Of a DNA stretch of 64,000 nucleotides, positions 10,838-22,100 are shown piece by piece (positions within the stretch are counted from its first letter, which is position 1; the number at the start of each line of letters is the position of its first letter). Made by a program: the position numbers and the translations under genes. Source of the DNA: Diphasiastrum complanatum (Eukaryota; Streptophyta; Lycopodiopsida; Lycopodiales; Lycopodiaceae); NCBI GenBank assembly GCA_029204225.1, contig CM055112.1, forward strand, positions 30,806,788 to 30,870,787, written 5' to 3'. The notes under the pieces were generated by a model. That model had not been told where the DNA came from and did not search any database. It saw only the letters and a program-made list of their open reading frames with translations.

Positions 10838-11280
10838 AGTTATGAATTGAGCCACAGCTGATCTAGAGCTAAGCTATGAAAGCATCACATAAGCAAGACT
10901 TAAGCTATGAGAGCAGCACATAAGCAAGACTTAACCCTAAAAAGCAAGAAAGAGAGAGATTAAGGAGGCTAAAGAGAGAGATCAATATCATCAGCTGAAT
11001 AACAAATGACACAATTTCCCTACTTATAGCCAAGAGGAAGCCCTAAAAGGAAGCTTCCGGTGGCTAGGGCCCAACTGGGAGGGAAAATAGTGCGCCCTCC
11101 AAGAAGGCCCCCACTCTCCAATAATATGTCCAAATGGCCTAATAATGAATAATAAGGCCAAAGGCCAACCATATAGTCTAAGTGTCACTAATGAATAAAA
11201 AAGGGCCCAAGGTCTGCTTATGCATAAAGTAAAGTAAATGTAAATGGACGCATCGAATGTAATCAGCTAAGTCCATAACT
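10838..11280 (-). repeat. A2 5' LTR (sense)
   Basis: Begins AGTTATGAATTG and ends CCATAACT, collinear with 5847-6289. The direct neighbour on the left is the primer site. Confidence 0.85.
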
Positions 11281-13640
11281 AAACTTTCTCGACTTAACCA
11301 CAGTTCTCATGATCCTACAAAGTCAGGTTTACTTCATTACAATATCATATAATATAGTTTGATTCGAGATTTGACAAATTTTCTTTTTGGTTTCGTTTAT
11401 CATATCAAATATACCCAACATGGGTTCAAATATTCTCTCGATAGTTTGGTGTTGCTCCACATAGCACTTGTAGGGGTTGGAATGCCAAGAAATAATCAAA
11501 ATTATTTGAGATATTTATATATTAAAGAGGTAAAAATTGGTTGATGTTTGTTCAGCATTTCACATGATATTTTGTGCTGACTTCAATCTATAGATTTCAT
11601 CCTTCTTGTACCTTGTATCATATATATAGATTATGTTTGTTCTACCCCTTTTTAGAGATCTAGGACCAATTTTAGCATGTGCCATGCCTCAATTTCTTGG
11701 GATTAGACACTATTCAAAGTGCTTTGTTCTCAGAAATTTTTTGCCATATGTAGTCCCTTAAAGAAGTTCTATCAAATTGTAGGCAAAAACTTTTCTGACA
11801 CCGACTTGAATTTCTTGCATGACAATTTGTATTCTTCGGTTGAAAATACGATCCTTGACAAAATTTTCAAAGACAAGGCCATAGCCCTATCATTTTAACC
11901 ACCCACATTTGGAGGAGCATCCATAGGTGATGGTTGAAGGCCTGATTTGAGGCTAATGATAGGCCAAAAGTGATAGTCATTTGGTAGCTGTAGAGACGGA
12001 ATAGAGAAGCGTGTATTGTGTTTTTTCTATTGCATGATGTGGAGGCTACAAGCATCTGTTTTCAGCATTTTCTATAGCTAAGATTTATTGTGATAGAGCT
12101 GGAAACATTGGCTTACAGCTCTTTTGCATACTTTTTAGCTCATGGAGTTTTGTCATCCAACATAGCGAGGAGCTACATTGCGAGGAGAGAAGAATCTGGA
12201 CTCCATGAATGAATGGTGATTAGTGAAGTTTTCATGAGAGTTATAGTAGGCAACATTGTAGATAATGGTCTTGCATCTTTTTGGATTTAGGGTTGTTTAT
12301 TATAGTTTGCTAACTGCACTTCCTCACTTCAGACTTCAGACTTCAGCCATGCTAGTGGAGGGTAGGGGTATGTCGGAGGAGATGAAGATCTTGATTGGGG
12401 ATGGTTTTTCCCCGTTATGATCAGGATCATGGAGATGGCACTAGGCACGGTCTCCATTGTAAACACACTAACTCTAACTCTCATGAGGGCTAGGTTACAT
12501 TTAGTAGATCTTACGTGGCTGGATGGTAGGACATGCGGAATTGCTTTGTGCACACAAATCATTGAGGATTGGGCTAGGCTTTGCGTCAAGAGACTCGTGG
12601 TGAGACGGGCAGAGGTAGGCCTGGGAGTGGTCGTACACCCCCCGGCCCCATTCACATACAACATAAGTTACAACAAAATGACAACGCACAACAATGTGTC
12701 ATTGATGCATTTACTTCTTGCACTATTGTAGGTCCCTCCTAGCCATTATTATCAGATGCAGGGCCTTCTCATCATTCACCTACAACACTGGCCCCTCCAT
12801 CGCTTCTCCATTAAGTGTAGGGTAGGCCATCTAGGCTTCGATCTTCATTTGGTGCATATTAAGAACCTGCGAAAATTTCAGGAGCCTATGATTGCATCAT
12901 CTCCTAGCTATGTGCTCCTACACATCTCTCATCAATCGTATGCTCATCCGATGTGCCTTTCCTTACATAAAGAATGGGCCAATTGTGTTACACTCCTGCC
13001 ACTTGTCCTTGTGATCCTTGCCACTTGTCCCCCTATTGGCCCCCTATGGACCACCCTCAACATCATTTTGGATGCTCTACCCTCAACAACTAGTGCGCTC
13101 TTGGGACTTACACTCAACAACATGTGTACTTTTGGGCATTCGTAGTAATTGCTCTCTAGATCTTCAAAACATAGGCATTGTTTTCCCATTTTCCCCTCAA
13201 GGAATCTAGGAACCACTATGAAATTGAGTAAAAGCCAACTCGTTCGTAGGAATCTAGCTAAGGGGCACCAACAACAACGTCAAGGTTTCCTTTTCAAGAC
13301 CTTATATCATGTAAAAGTTTTGCACAGACTTAGGCGATTGAGCTTTTGGATCCCTACACTCAAGCTAATTACACAAGTATTTTATATTTTTATAATATGC
13401 CAAAACTTCACAATTAGCACCACACAAGTACTGGCTTCAAGTTTTCAATGCATGAATAATTGAGAAGAGCTTAGAGGTATCATACCTTTGTTGAGCTACG
13501 TCTAGCTTTTATTTCTGAATGCAATGCATCTATGTAAATTGGAAGTTAGCTAGCCTCCCATTCGAAGTTAATATTGCTCCTACTACAAAGTCACTACCAC
13601 CCCCTCTCAACCACATATGGCTGACTGGGATTCACCACAT
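11281..13640. other. intronic sequence, no gene recognised
   Basis: No domain, splice chain or element end recognised on either strand. The part 12300-13250 is less AT-rich and has several open frames of 60-130 codons on both strands, but none resembles a known family and they overlap each other. Some may be decayed retroelement leader. Confidence 0.4.
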
Positions 13641-13654
13641 TTAGTAACTGATAG

Positions 13655-14310
13655 CTAAGCTTGCCTTAGAGCATGAAAGCTCTCTTGCCTAGCCTTTTGC
13701 CATGAGAAATCCTTTCCCTTCCCTGTAAGATGGTCTAATATTTGGAACAACAATGTTAGCATAACAATATTTGTGATAATAAGCACCCAAGTTTGAAGTT
13801 TAGACAAATTGATCAAAGCTAGCCATCCCAAAATAGGTTTCACATTTGTTGGATACATCTAGATTCCCTTTTGGATAAGTTTATTTTTGAAAAATTCACA
13901 CTTTGATTTTTTAGCATATGATTAATGCTCTCTATATTTGGGACACCTCTTGAAGAAGTTATGAGTGTTCTATTTTTGTTATACCATAGATGAGGATATC
14001 ATCCAAAAAGATTACCATAAACTTGCCTAAATAGGGCCTTAGAACACATTAAATTCATGAAAGTTGTAGGAGCATTAGTAAGATCAAATGGCATTACCCT
14101 TAACTTGTAATGGCCATATTGAGTTTGTAAGTTGTTTGGGGTAGATCTTCAAGTCTAATTCAACCCTGATGATGCCTAGGCTTTGAGTCGAATTTACTAA
14201 CATACTTAGCCCTTTGAATTGATCAAACAACTCCACAACACTAGGTGTTGGGTACTTATTCTTGATCGTGAGCTTATTTAATCCCCTATATGTGACAAGC
14301 AAGTCTCTCC
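13655..14310 (-). pseudogene. Gypsy RT / RNase H relic
   Basis: Reads right to left: [19 protein letters not shown] and ELFDQFKG (RT fingers/palm, 14210-14300), then LRVMPFDL-like and FMVIFLDD-like residues in broken frames (about 14000-14110), and LTGKGKDFSWQKARQESF (RT-RNase H link, near 13680-13740). Several stops and frameshifts. Probably an older element into which the family-C LTR at 14335 was placed. Confidence 0.7.
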
Positions 14311-14334
14311 AAGCTCGTGAATCCTAGAAGACCG

Positions 14335-14760
14335 GTGTGTAGAATGAACCTCCCAACCATAGGTTGAGTCCTTCTACCTGCTATTCCTGTCAACTGGCAC
14401 ATGGCATCCACATGTGGGTGATTAGTCCACTTGGCATGCATGACCCCTGTGACCTGTGAATACTAAGTGACTCATAGGGTACCACCCCCGTGCCCCGCCA
14501 AAGACTTGTGACCCTCTTGGTCACCCCGACTACTTGTCGGCTAGCCACTTGTCACTAACAACTAGGGTCCCGACGGTCAAGACATACCAAATCTCTGACA
14601 GCTTGTCGGGCAGCCACACCGGATCACTGCTCGTGACGCACCGGTCCCAACTTGGGACAGATGTCCTCGTCGGTCACCGACCCTTGCCAATACTAAGCCT
14701 CAGGCCCTTTGGTAACCGACCGTGCCGAGATCATGATAGAGCCGTAAATGGGCTCTAACA
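14335..14760 (-). repeat. LTR of Gypsy family C
   Basis: In sense it starts TGTTAGAGCCC just after a purine tract (CCAGAGGAGGGAAAGAT, 14761-14777) that follows the pol stop codon, which marks it as the 3' LTR. The outer end, near TGTGTAGAATG at 14335 on the plus strand, is less certain. GC content is higher than in the surroundings. No second copy is in the window. Confidence 0.65.
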
Positions 14761-14781
14761 ATCTTTCCCTCCTCTGGCAAG

Positions 14782-15926
14782 TCATCGGTCCTTGATGACA
14801 AACTCTGGGTAAGACTTCTGCAACACCTGCCGCGTCTCCCAGGTAGCATCTGACAACGGATGTGCTTTCCAAGTTACTAGATACTCTTGAAGGAGGCGAT
14901 TACACAAGCGTCGCTCCCTTCGATCCAAGACTTGTTCTGGCCCATAACCTGTGGTGTTTTTCTCTTCTGGAGGCACTAGACCTTCCACCAGGCTATTGCC
15001 ATCGTGCAAACATTTCTTCAGTTTGCTAACATGGAATATTGGATGCACCTTGCATCCCACAAGTAGTTGTAGCTTATAAGCTACTTGGCTCACCTTCTTA
15101 ATAATCAACCATGGTCCACAATACCTAGGAGATAACTTGGCACACTTTCCTGTGCGTAGCACCTTCGACTTCGAAGGGACTAGTAAATACACCCAATCTC
15201 CATTCTCAAATTCCCGATAGGTACGGTTCTCACGGGTATAACTCTCTGCCCTAGCTACAGCCTTGGACAAGTTATCTCGTGCCATCTCTAGCTTCTGCTG
15301 CATCTGAGCCAAAAACTCTACAACATTAGGTACCCTATGTGGAATCCCTATGACTGCAGGACCAAGTGGCCTGAAACCATAATTGAGCTCAAATGGACTC
15401 AATCCAGTGGACACATGTCTCTTATCATTGTACGCGAACTCCAATAGCAGTAAATGCTTTACCCCGTCTATTTGCGTACTACTAACATATGCCCTAAGCA
15501 TATCTTCCAAGATCTGATTCACTCGCTATGTCTGACCATCCGTCTCAGGATGCTCAGAGCTACTCATCCGCAACTGTGTTCCCAGCTTTCTCGTAAACTT
15601 GGGATCCCTGTCAGAAACAATGGACTTTGGAAGGCCATGTAACCTGACAATATTCTCAATAAACAACTCAGCAACTTGCAGAGCTGTGACCTTCTTGGTC
15701 GTTGCGATGAAATGAGCCATCTTGGAAAACCTGTCTCCACTACCATAACGGAATTGAATCTCTTCTGGGTCTTGGGTAGCCCAACAATAAAATCCATAGA
15801 GATGCTTTCCCACCTTCCTGTAGGTATCTCAAGTGGATGTAGCAAGCCCGGAGGACTTGCTCTCTCGGCCTTGTTCACTTGACAAGCCGTGCAACGTTGG
15901 ACGTACTCTCTTACATCTCGTTGCAA
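14782..15926 (-). pseudogene. family C integrase with chromodomain
   Basis: Sense order: RDVREYVQRCTACQVNKAER (end of HHCC zinc region), [13 protein letters not shown] (first Asp), [14 protein letters not shown] (second Asp), HPETDGQT then a stop and NQILEDMLRAYV (third motif; the Glu lies at the break), the C-terminal domain with LSPRYCGPW and VHPIFHVSKLKK, and the chromodomain EYLVTWKAHPLSDATWE. Frameshifts near 15560-15800 and a stop near 15523. It resembles family B integrase closely. Confidence 0.85.
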
Positions 15927-16091
15927 TCATGGTCAGAAATAATGCCTTCTTAAAAGCTCACTAGTCTTATCAATACCAGGGTGCCATGTGCAGGGACTAT
16001 CATGGCATTCATGAAGTATCTTACGACGAAGATCCTTCGGGTCTGGCATGAAAACTCTTCCATTTGCTAATAACATACCATCCGTGACGGT

Positions 16092-17002
16092 TTATGTTAG
16101 ATATGTATTGGTGTGTGCCTCTACGGAAGCGACAACCTCGACTGACTCTTCCGTTTGGTCGACTACCTTGCGTGCATTAGGCCACACACGCTGACAATGT
16201 GGGTCCTTTTCTTGAGCCTTCTTAATCTCCTCCATGAGACCACTATCAACCACAGTAAAGCTCATCTGATGCAGTATATGAGATAGTGCATCAGCAGCCA
16301 CATTTTCCTTCCCTCTTCGGAAGCGAATTTCCAAGTGAAATTCCTGCATCAGCGCAGCCCACCGAGCTTGGTGGCCTTTCAAATCTAGTTGAGTGCAAAA
16401 ATACTTTAAAGTTTGATGATCTGTGTACACATAAAACTCGGCGCCATATAAATAATATCTCCACACCTTGAGCGCATGTATAATCGCATACAACTCTTGC
16501 TCATGCGTGGGATATCTCTGTTGAGCTGGTGTTAACTTTCTACTCTCAAAGGCTACTGGTCTACCCTCTTGGATCAGCACTGCACCTATGGCAATGCCAC
16601 TTGCATCATAATGACCGAAATGGGTTTGGAAGGCCGTCTTCTGGACGTCTTCATCTCGAATCCGTATTTGATGATATCCACTTTTGAGATCTTTACAATG
16701 ATCTTATTCAATCCTCTGTAATCTACACACATCCGGAAACTACCATCCTTTTTCTTGACAAGTAAAATAGGAGAGGCGAAAGGTGAATAACTAGGACGGA
16801 TGTACCCCAACTTGAGATACTCCTCCAACATCTTTCTGACTTCCTCTTCCTCTTTTAGGCTCATCCTATAAGGAGGCCTACATACCGGGCTTGCGCCTGG
16901 AATGAGCTCAATACGATGATCAACGTTCCGACTAGGTGGCAAGCCCTCTGGCATATTACTAATTAGCACGTGTTTAAACTGAGTGCAAATGGACTTCTCC
17001 AA
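16092..17002 (-). pseudogene. family C RT (deleted) and RNase H
   Basis: The RT start is readable at 16700-17000 (LPPSRNVDHRIELIPGA, PILLVKKKDGSFRMCVDYR). An internal deletion of the palm, including the catalytic Asp-Asp, then joins it to [11 protein letters not shown]-like sequence in changing frames and to the RNase H ([42 protein letters not shown]) at 16092-16580. The element could not have copied itself. Confidence 0.8.
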
Positions 17003-17591
17003 CTCACTTGCTGTTATTTTTATTTATTTATACAAAAAACATTTCTGAATGATTTGTGGGTTGTTACATTTTATGCTTTGAGTTCTTTGTAGGAGAGACT
17101 CATCTTTCATTTCCTTCAGAGAAGTGCCTTTTATCTATTTCATACTCAATAGTTGATGATCATACAAAATTTTTGTTGGAGATTTTTATATGACTATGAG
17201 GTTGGCTATTCGTGATTGTTATATATGATGCTTTATGCGATATTACATTCATAAGTTTATGGTAATTTTAAGAAGAACAAACTTATGTACAAAACACGTC
17301 ATTTGTCTTACATGGTCCAATAATTTTACCTAGAGAGAGGGATTCCTTCAATAATATTTCCTTTTTTCCATAGATTCATTGGATGTCTTTTGAATTATTT
17401 CTTCTACAATAGCTTATGGAAAGGGATTGTGAATTGCACATGGTTGACTCATGCTTTCTTACCTAGTGAAAATATTTAGTCTGAGTCATAGAATGGTTGA
17501 TGCAATAAACGTTTAACGATCATACATGTATAAATGCAAAATGTAGCAAATTTTTGAAAGCTCGTGCTGAAAGATGTGTGTCTATTATTAG
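17003..17591. other. intron, no gene seen
   Basis: AT-rich sequence ending in TGTCTATTATTAG, the acceptor for the exon at 17592. Nothing else recognised. Confidence 0.6.
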
Positions 17592-17670
17592 GTTACGGAA
17601 GAGCTCCATCCACCACCTCATGGAGAAATTAGAGTTGTCATCAAGGCTATCGGACTTAATTTTGCTGATG
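17592..17670 (+). CDS. MDR gene, third visible exon (GroES-like domain)
   Basis: Twenty-six codons plus one base: VTEELHPPPHGEIRVVIKA followed by IGLNFAD. This is the hallmark N-terminal segment of quinone-oxidoreductase-type MDR proteins, where PGPGEVLVRVKAAGLNFAD is usual. Borders are TATTATTAG and GATG|GTATAT. The last base G joins the TT of the exon at 47583 to make a valine codon, which confirms the pairing across a 29.9-kb intron. No stop or frameshift. Confidence 0.9.
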
Positions 17671-18691
17671 GTATATACACTAAGTAAACAATTTCAAACG
17701 AATTGTTGGTTACTCAATAAGTTGTTTCATTGTTCTAAAAAATGCATTGATTTAAATTTGAGTTTAGCTTAGATAGGATAAGGTCATCATACTTCGATTC
17801 AGTTTGCTAATTGGATGTGAATGTTATTGGGCTTTCAATCAAAAAATCAACATGTATTTGCAATGTGATGTTGTAATGAACTAGAAATCTAGACATTTGC
17901 CATGCATGTTATTAAGAAAACATACAAAAGTCAGTTTCCATGAGAGTCGAAAGAGTCAATTCTAGATGTGTCGTGATGATCATCACCCAGCTGTCGTATG
18001 AGCTTGGCAAGCTTGTAACCAGTTGCATCACTGCGTCTTGATCATCTATGACAGATCCGACAACGACCATTTGCTTTAGCAGGTACTTGAATTGATTGAT
18101 GTGATTCTGTAGGGTGAATCATCCTTGAAAGAAATTGACATCCTTGAGAAAGTATGTAGCCTCAAGAAGGTCAAGATAAAAACTCTCTTTTTTAAGCACA
18201 TCGTCAGACTTTTCTATTTCATTATAATTTATCATAAAACATATGACATTGAATGAACTCCAGTGACTAGTTTTTAATCACTTGATGAGAAAAACTTCGC
18301 CTAATATCAATATTGTTGTGGTATATGTTTGTGAAGGAAGGATAATCATTATTAGATTCATATGAAGCCTCCCAGACATACATAGGTCTTTTCTAAAGTA
18401 AGGCACTTTTTTGTTCCATTTGAAGAAGCTATTTCATTTATGGGTAATCGAATTTGCAACCTTTGTCTTTGGAACCTACATAAGGGTAAGTTTTTGATAC
18501 TTTGTGCCATTGATGCCCTGGAACGCATTTCGGGTCAACCCACATTCCGAAACTCTCATTTTTTTGCGTTGCACAGATTGCTTCCGCCCCTTCTACTGCT
18601 ACTTCGGCCATTGCTGTGGATTTTACAGCTTTCCGCCTCCTATCGCACTCACGATCATCTCTGCCTTTTTTCCCCAGTTCCCTCTACAGAA
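17671..18691. other. intron start, no gene recognised
   Basis: AT-rich up to about 18500, then richer in C and T toward hAT transposase 1; the right part probably includes the promoter side of that element. CATAGGTC at about 18381 resembles the hAT terminal word CATAG, but the match is too short to call an end. Confidence 0.4.
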
Positions 18692-19399
18692 ATGATGCAT
18701 TCCAACCTTGCCGATCTGTGGGGCGAGGTGGACATTGTCAGGCGGGTTCCCGACAAGTCCAACAAATCCGGTGCAAAGATCGTGCGCTGTTGATATTGCT
18801 TGGTTGAGTTCAGTGCCACCCTCACTCGCCTTAAAGGCCACCTACCTGGCGCACGTGCCAAAAATGGCTGCACACTGAATGCTGCCCCTTGTACCAGCAT
18901 GTCCGTTCCTGTCAGGCAGCGACTTCTGGACACCTACGGGCCACGTCTTGTGGCGGGGGAGAACACCATTTCGGAGGGTGTTCTCCGGTTTTGCACCGCG
19001 CCTTACGTGGTTGACCCCGAGTTGCTGCCTGCTTGGCTGGCACGCACGAGGAGAGGGAGTGCATCCTCGTCCAGTCCCTTTGTCTCTCACCCCCCTCAGA
19101 CAGTTCCGCTAGACGCATCTCCATCTGCACCCATTCCGGTGGATCCCGTCCCATCTCGTCCGCCAGTTGCCACTGCGGTTCCACCACCACCCACTGTTGC
19201 TCGCACTCCCCCAGTTTACGACTTTCTCATGGACTCTCCACAGCCCGAGCAGGAGCAGGTCGGGGATGCCAGTGACGATGCCTTCCAGGATGTTGAGGAG
19301 ATCCCTTCCTCCCTCCCTTCCCATCCGGATGACCTCCCTAGCCAGTAGTTTTTGTATCCCATGCCAGATGTTCCCCCTCCACCAGTGCATCCCACTTAT
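18692..19399 (+). pseudogene. hAT transposase 1, BED finger and linker (5' part)
   Basis: Starts at ATG 18692 with HSNLADLWGEVD and a BED-type finger: C(stop)YCLVEFSATLTRLKGHL. A TGA at 18791 replaces one residue between the two metal-binding cysteines (probably CGA originally). A proline/serine-rich linker continues to a TAG near 19346 and to the point where Gypsy B1 is inserted. The same WGEVD...TLTRLKGHL signature occurs at 49687-49830. The finger would bind the element's own ends. Confidence 0.8.
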
Positions 19400-19749
19400 T
19401 GTTACGAGCTCGTAACCAGTGCCGAACCCTAGAGAACACAGATAGGATAGATACCACAGTCAGGGTCGTGTCCAGCGTACATGACCAACAGGGCAAGACA
19501 GTGTGAGTAGTGTGCCCCAGCACGGTCCATAGCCATGAGGGGCCTAACACAGCCTAGGGACCCTGTCAGCAGGATAGGGCCCCCATTTGGGTCCCGACGT
19601 GCAGTCGGCCACGTCAGTGACACGTGGCCGACACTTGGCAATAGCAGTCCTCACACTGGGCTAGGAGGGGCTTACTCTATATCAGGGAGTAAGCAAGGTT
19701 GGGTGGATCAGTTAGTGTTTGCCCTACTGTGGTGTTAGGATCTATTACA
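19400..19749 (+). repeat. B1 5' LTR
   Basis: Starts TGTTACGAGCTCGTAACC; bases 19401-19416 are a perfect 16-bp palindrome (GTTACGAGCTCGTAAC). Ends GGATCTATTACA. TATA-like CTCTATAT near 19675. Confidence 0.95.
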
Positions 19750-19750
19750 C

Positions 19751-19763
19751 TGGTATCAGAGCC
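19751..19763 (+). other. B1 primer-binding site (initiator tRNA-Met)
   Basis: TGGTATCAGAGCC one base after the LTR end. Confidence 0.95.
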
Positions 19764-20683
19764 ATCTCCATCCTAGGGAGTTTAATAGCAGTAGTAGAGA
19801 AAGCTATCAGAAGGCAGGAAAGATTTCTCAGATTCTCAGGAAAGAATTGAGGAGGAAAATCGCTGTAGGAACAGCTTTCAAATCCTTGAAATTTGTTGGG
19901 AATTTACAGTTGTTTGAGGCACAATCCCTTGTACAGGCTCAGCGCTGAAAAATCAGGGATTTACCCTTGATTTTTATGTATCAATTGTGGATTTTTGAGC
20001 AAATTCTAAATAGAAAACGTGGAGCAGGTCCAGCGCTGCCAAATTGGGTGGAAACTTTGATTTTGGAGTGAAATTTTCCGGAATTTGGAGCGGATCTGAG
20101 ACAGAATCTTGGGTGCAGGTCCAGCGCTGAAGGTGTTGCTAGAAAATCAGATTTTGAGAGGGATTTTGGGTCTCAAAGTAAGCAAAAACGAGTAGCAACA
20201 TTCCTGGTCAGGCAGCGAGGGCAGCCAGTAGCCCCAAATTGTTGGTTTAAATATTTTTTTGAGCCTTCACACCTGTTTTTCAGATCAGAAACCTCAAATA
20301 GAATTTCAGTCAGATCAGTGAGCAGTTCCCTCTATAAATTCAGAAATCCAGAGCACATTTTGCGCTTCAAACCCGAGTCTTTTGGAGCAGCAGACCCACA
20401 GCTCAATCAGCGAGGGTGGTCAGAGGTTCAAATCAGATTTTATCCTACAAATTCGAGTTTTGAATTCTGATTTTTCCGGACAGCAGGTCTGAAATTTGCA
20501 GTAAAAGAGCTGAGAGGGCTTTTCTTGATATTTTCTTTGGAAGTACAGTCCACAGAAACAGCTAAGTTTTCTTTCCCTCCTTTGTACAGCTAAGTCATCT
20601 TTCCTTTCCCTTGTACAGTTGTAAATTAGTCTTTTAGACTTTTTTCCTTCAGAAGTTAAGGTAGCTCTCTTTCAGTTCCGAAG
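19764..20683 (+). repeat. B1 leader with 91-bp phased repeats
   Basis: Long untranslated leader. CAGCGCTG occurs at 19940, 20031 and 20122, and CAGCGAGG at 20213, each exactly 91 bases apart; CAGCGAGG returns at 20408. The core is often written GGTCCAGCGCTG. Spacer sequence between cores is only loosely similar. Confidence 0.8.
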
Positions 20684-21790
20684 ATGACCACTCCTCAGGG
20701 ACCTGATCAACCTCAGGAGAGAGGCTTCGACGAACTTGAAACAGAAGCCTTGGCTTACAGAAAAGGGAAGGAACCCATGGAAGTGGAAGAACAGGAACAG
20801 TTCACCGAAGAACTCGACGAACTGGTTACCAAGGAGCAGTTTCTCCAATTGGTAACAGAAGTGGATGAACTAAAGTTGGCATTAGCCAATTTCAAGTCCA
20901 GTGTGGACGACTCGTTTGCTGAACTCAAAAACTTGATTTTGAGTTCCGCGAAAGGAAGCCTTCCCTCCACTTCTCAGTTATCCCCTTCTCCACTTCCATC
21001 AGTTTCGGGTGAGACTTTGCGGTCTCACCCCAGTGTTTTTAAAGATTTAAAACCTCCTACTTTTAATGGGGAAGAGAAGGATAGAAATGCAGATATTCTA
21101 CAAACCTTCCTCAGCAAATGGAAGAACATTCATGCTCTTAAACAGACCCCTGACCATTTGCAAGCTATTGAGGCCAGTCTTTCCTTAGGGCCTATGGCCT
21201 ATAAGTGGTGGTTAAATCTCCAGGAGACTGGGCAGACTCCCCGGTCATGGAAAGCTTTTGAAGAAGCTTTCCTAAGAGAATTTCTACCAGAAAATGAACT
21301 TGATAGAGCCTGGGAAAGAACAGTAATGGACAAGTCCCTCATCCAATATATCTCGCAGTATCGAGAAGCAATTTTAAAGATTAAAAATATGGATGACTAT
21401 CAGAAAATCAGGGGATTTGTCCGTGGCCTCGAAGAGAATATAAAGTAGAGGTCCAGAGAAACTCGCCTACTACCCTTGAGCAAGCTCTCAGATATGCTCA
21501 AATCTATGATGATTCAGTGGGTAGGAAGAAGGCGAGACAACAGCCACTTTCTGAGCAGCCTTCTCAGAAAGACTTTCAATTTAAAAAGAAAGAAAGAAGA
21601 CAAATTTAAAAGTGAAGCTCCTCAGAAACGCCTTTCACTCATACAGCCCTTAAAACCAGATGATTTTGAGAAAGCCAAACAAGAACGTTTGTGCTTTGTG
21701 TGTATGGGCAAGGGACACACAGTCAGACAATGTCCCAAGGGGCCTTTCACTAAAAAAGATAAGAAAGATAAAAAACAAGTTCATCTTGTT
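20684..21790 (+). pseudogene. B1 gag
   Basis: Starts MTTPQGPDQPQERGFDELE. A helical, acidic N-terminal region is followed by the Retrotrans_gag core (LGPMAYKWWLNLQETG, SWKAFEEAFLREFLPEN, IQYISQYREAILKIK). A two-base insertion near 21440 creates a stop after GLEENIK, and a second shift near 21580 is needed to reach the zinc knuckle CFVCMGKGHTVRQC at about 21691-21732. The inverted copy at 39305-42079 carries the same two defects; the outer B copy at 37090-37350 does not. Confidence 0.9.
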
Positions 21791-22100
21791 CAGACTGTAT
21801 GTTTCCCCAGTGACTCGGCAGCTTCCGAGATCAAAGTGTATCGTGAAGATCATGAACACTGTTGTCAGCTGACCTCTGCAATGCTAGCGAGACCCTTCAG
21901 CTTTGGGCTGCATGACCTAGTACGTGTGCATGGGAAAGTTGGTAACCAGTCAGTAAGAGTTCTGGTTGATGATGGGGCAACCCATAATTTCATCAACTAC
22001 ACCCTGGTTAAAAAGCTTAAACTACCAGAAGTACCTAGTCAGCATAGGTACATAGTTTCATTAGCTAAGGGTGAAGATAAAAAAATATGGGAAACTATGG
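21791..22100 (+). pseudogene. B1 aspartic protease
   Basis: Continues the frame of the knuckle. The active-site segment is VLVDDGATHNFINYTL (about 21960-22005): the usual D-S/T-G is D-D-G. A frame change near 22090-22105 leads to the second half ([20 protein letters not shown], near 22170-22225). The D-D-G form is shared with the inverted copy at 39600-39660, so it predates both insertions. Confidence 0.8.

Larger units (their letters stand above)
5847..11280 (-). mobile_element. Gypsy family A element A2, both LTRs, no RT
   Basis: Minus-strand LTR element of 5.4 kb with two 443-bp LTRs (5847-6289, 10838-11280) that differ at about 15 positions I could count. Order in sense: LTR, primer site, repeat-rich leader, gag, zinc knuckle, protease, a long unusual open region, integrase tail with chromodomain, purine tract, LTR. 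No RT or RNase H motif (no YxDD/FxDD, no VDYR) is seen between protease and integrase tail, so the element is non-autonomous. Flanks AGAAC and AAACT do not form a convincing target duplication. It lies inside an intron of the MDR gene. Confidence 0.85.

Noticed and set aside
12417-13216. Host gene candidate from several 90-130 codon frames
   Set aside because: Frames overlap on both strands with no shared motif, splice logic or recognisable domain.
18381-18388. CATAGGTC as left terminus of hAT element 1
   Set aside because: Eight-base match only, no GGTACC palindromes beside it and no duplication; left border kept open.
19751-19763. tRNA-Met-like match (also at 10826, 41710, 52898, 55377, 63038)
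   Set aside because: Only 12-13 bases complementary to the tRNA 3' end, next to LTRs: primer-binding sites, not tRNA genes. No cloverleaf found in the window.
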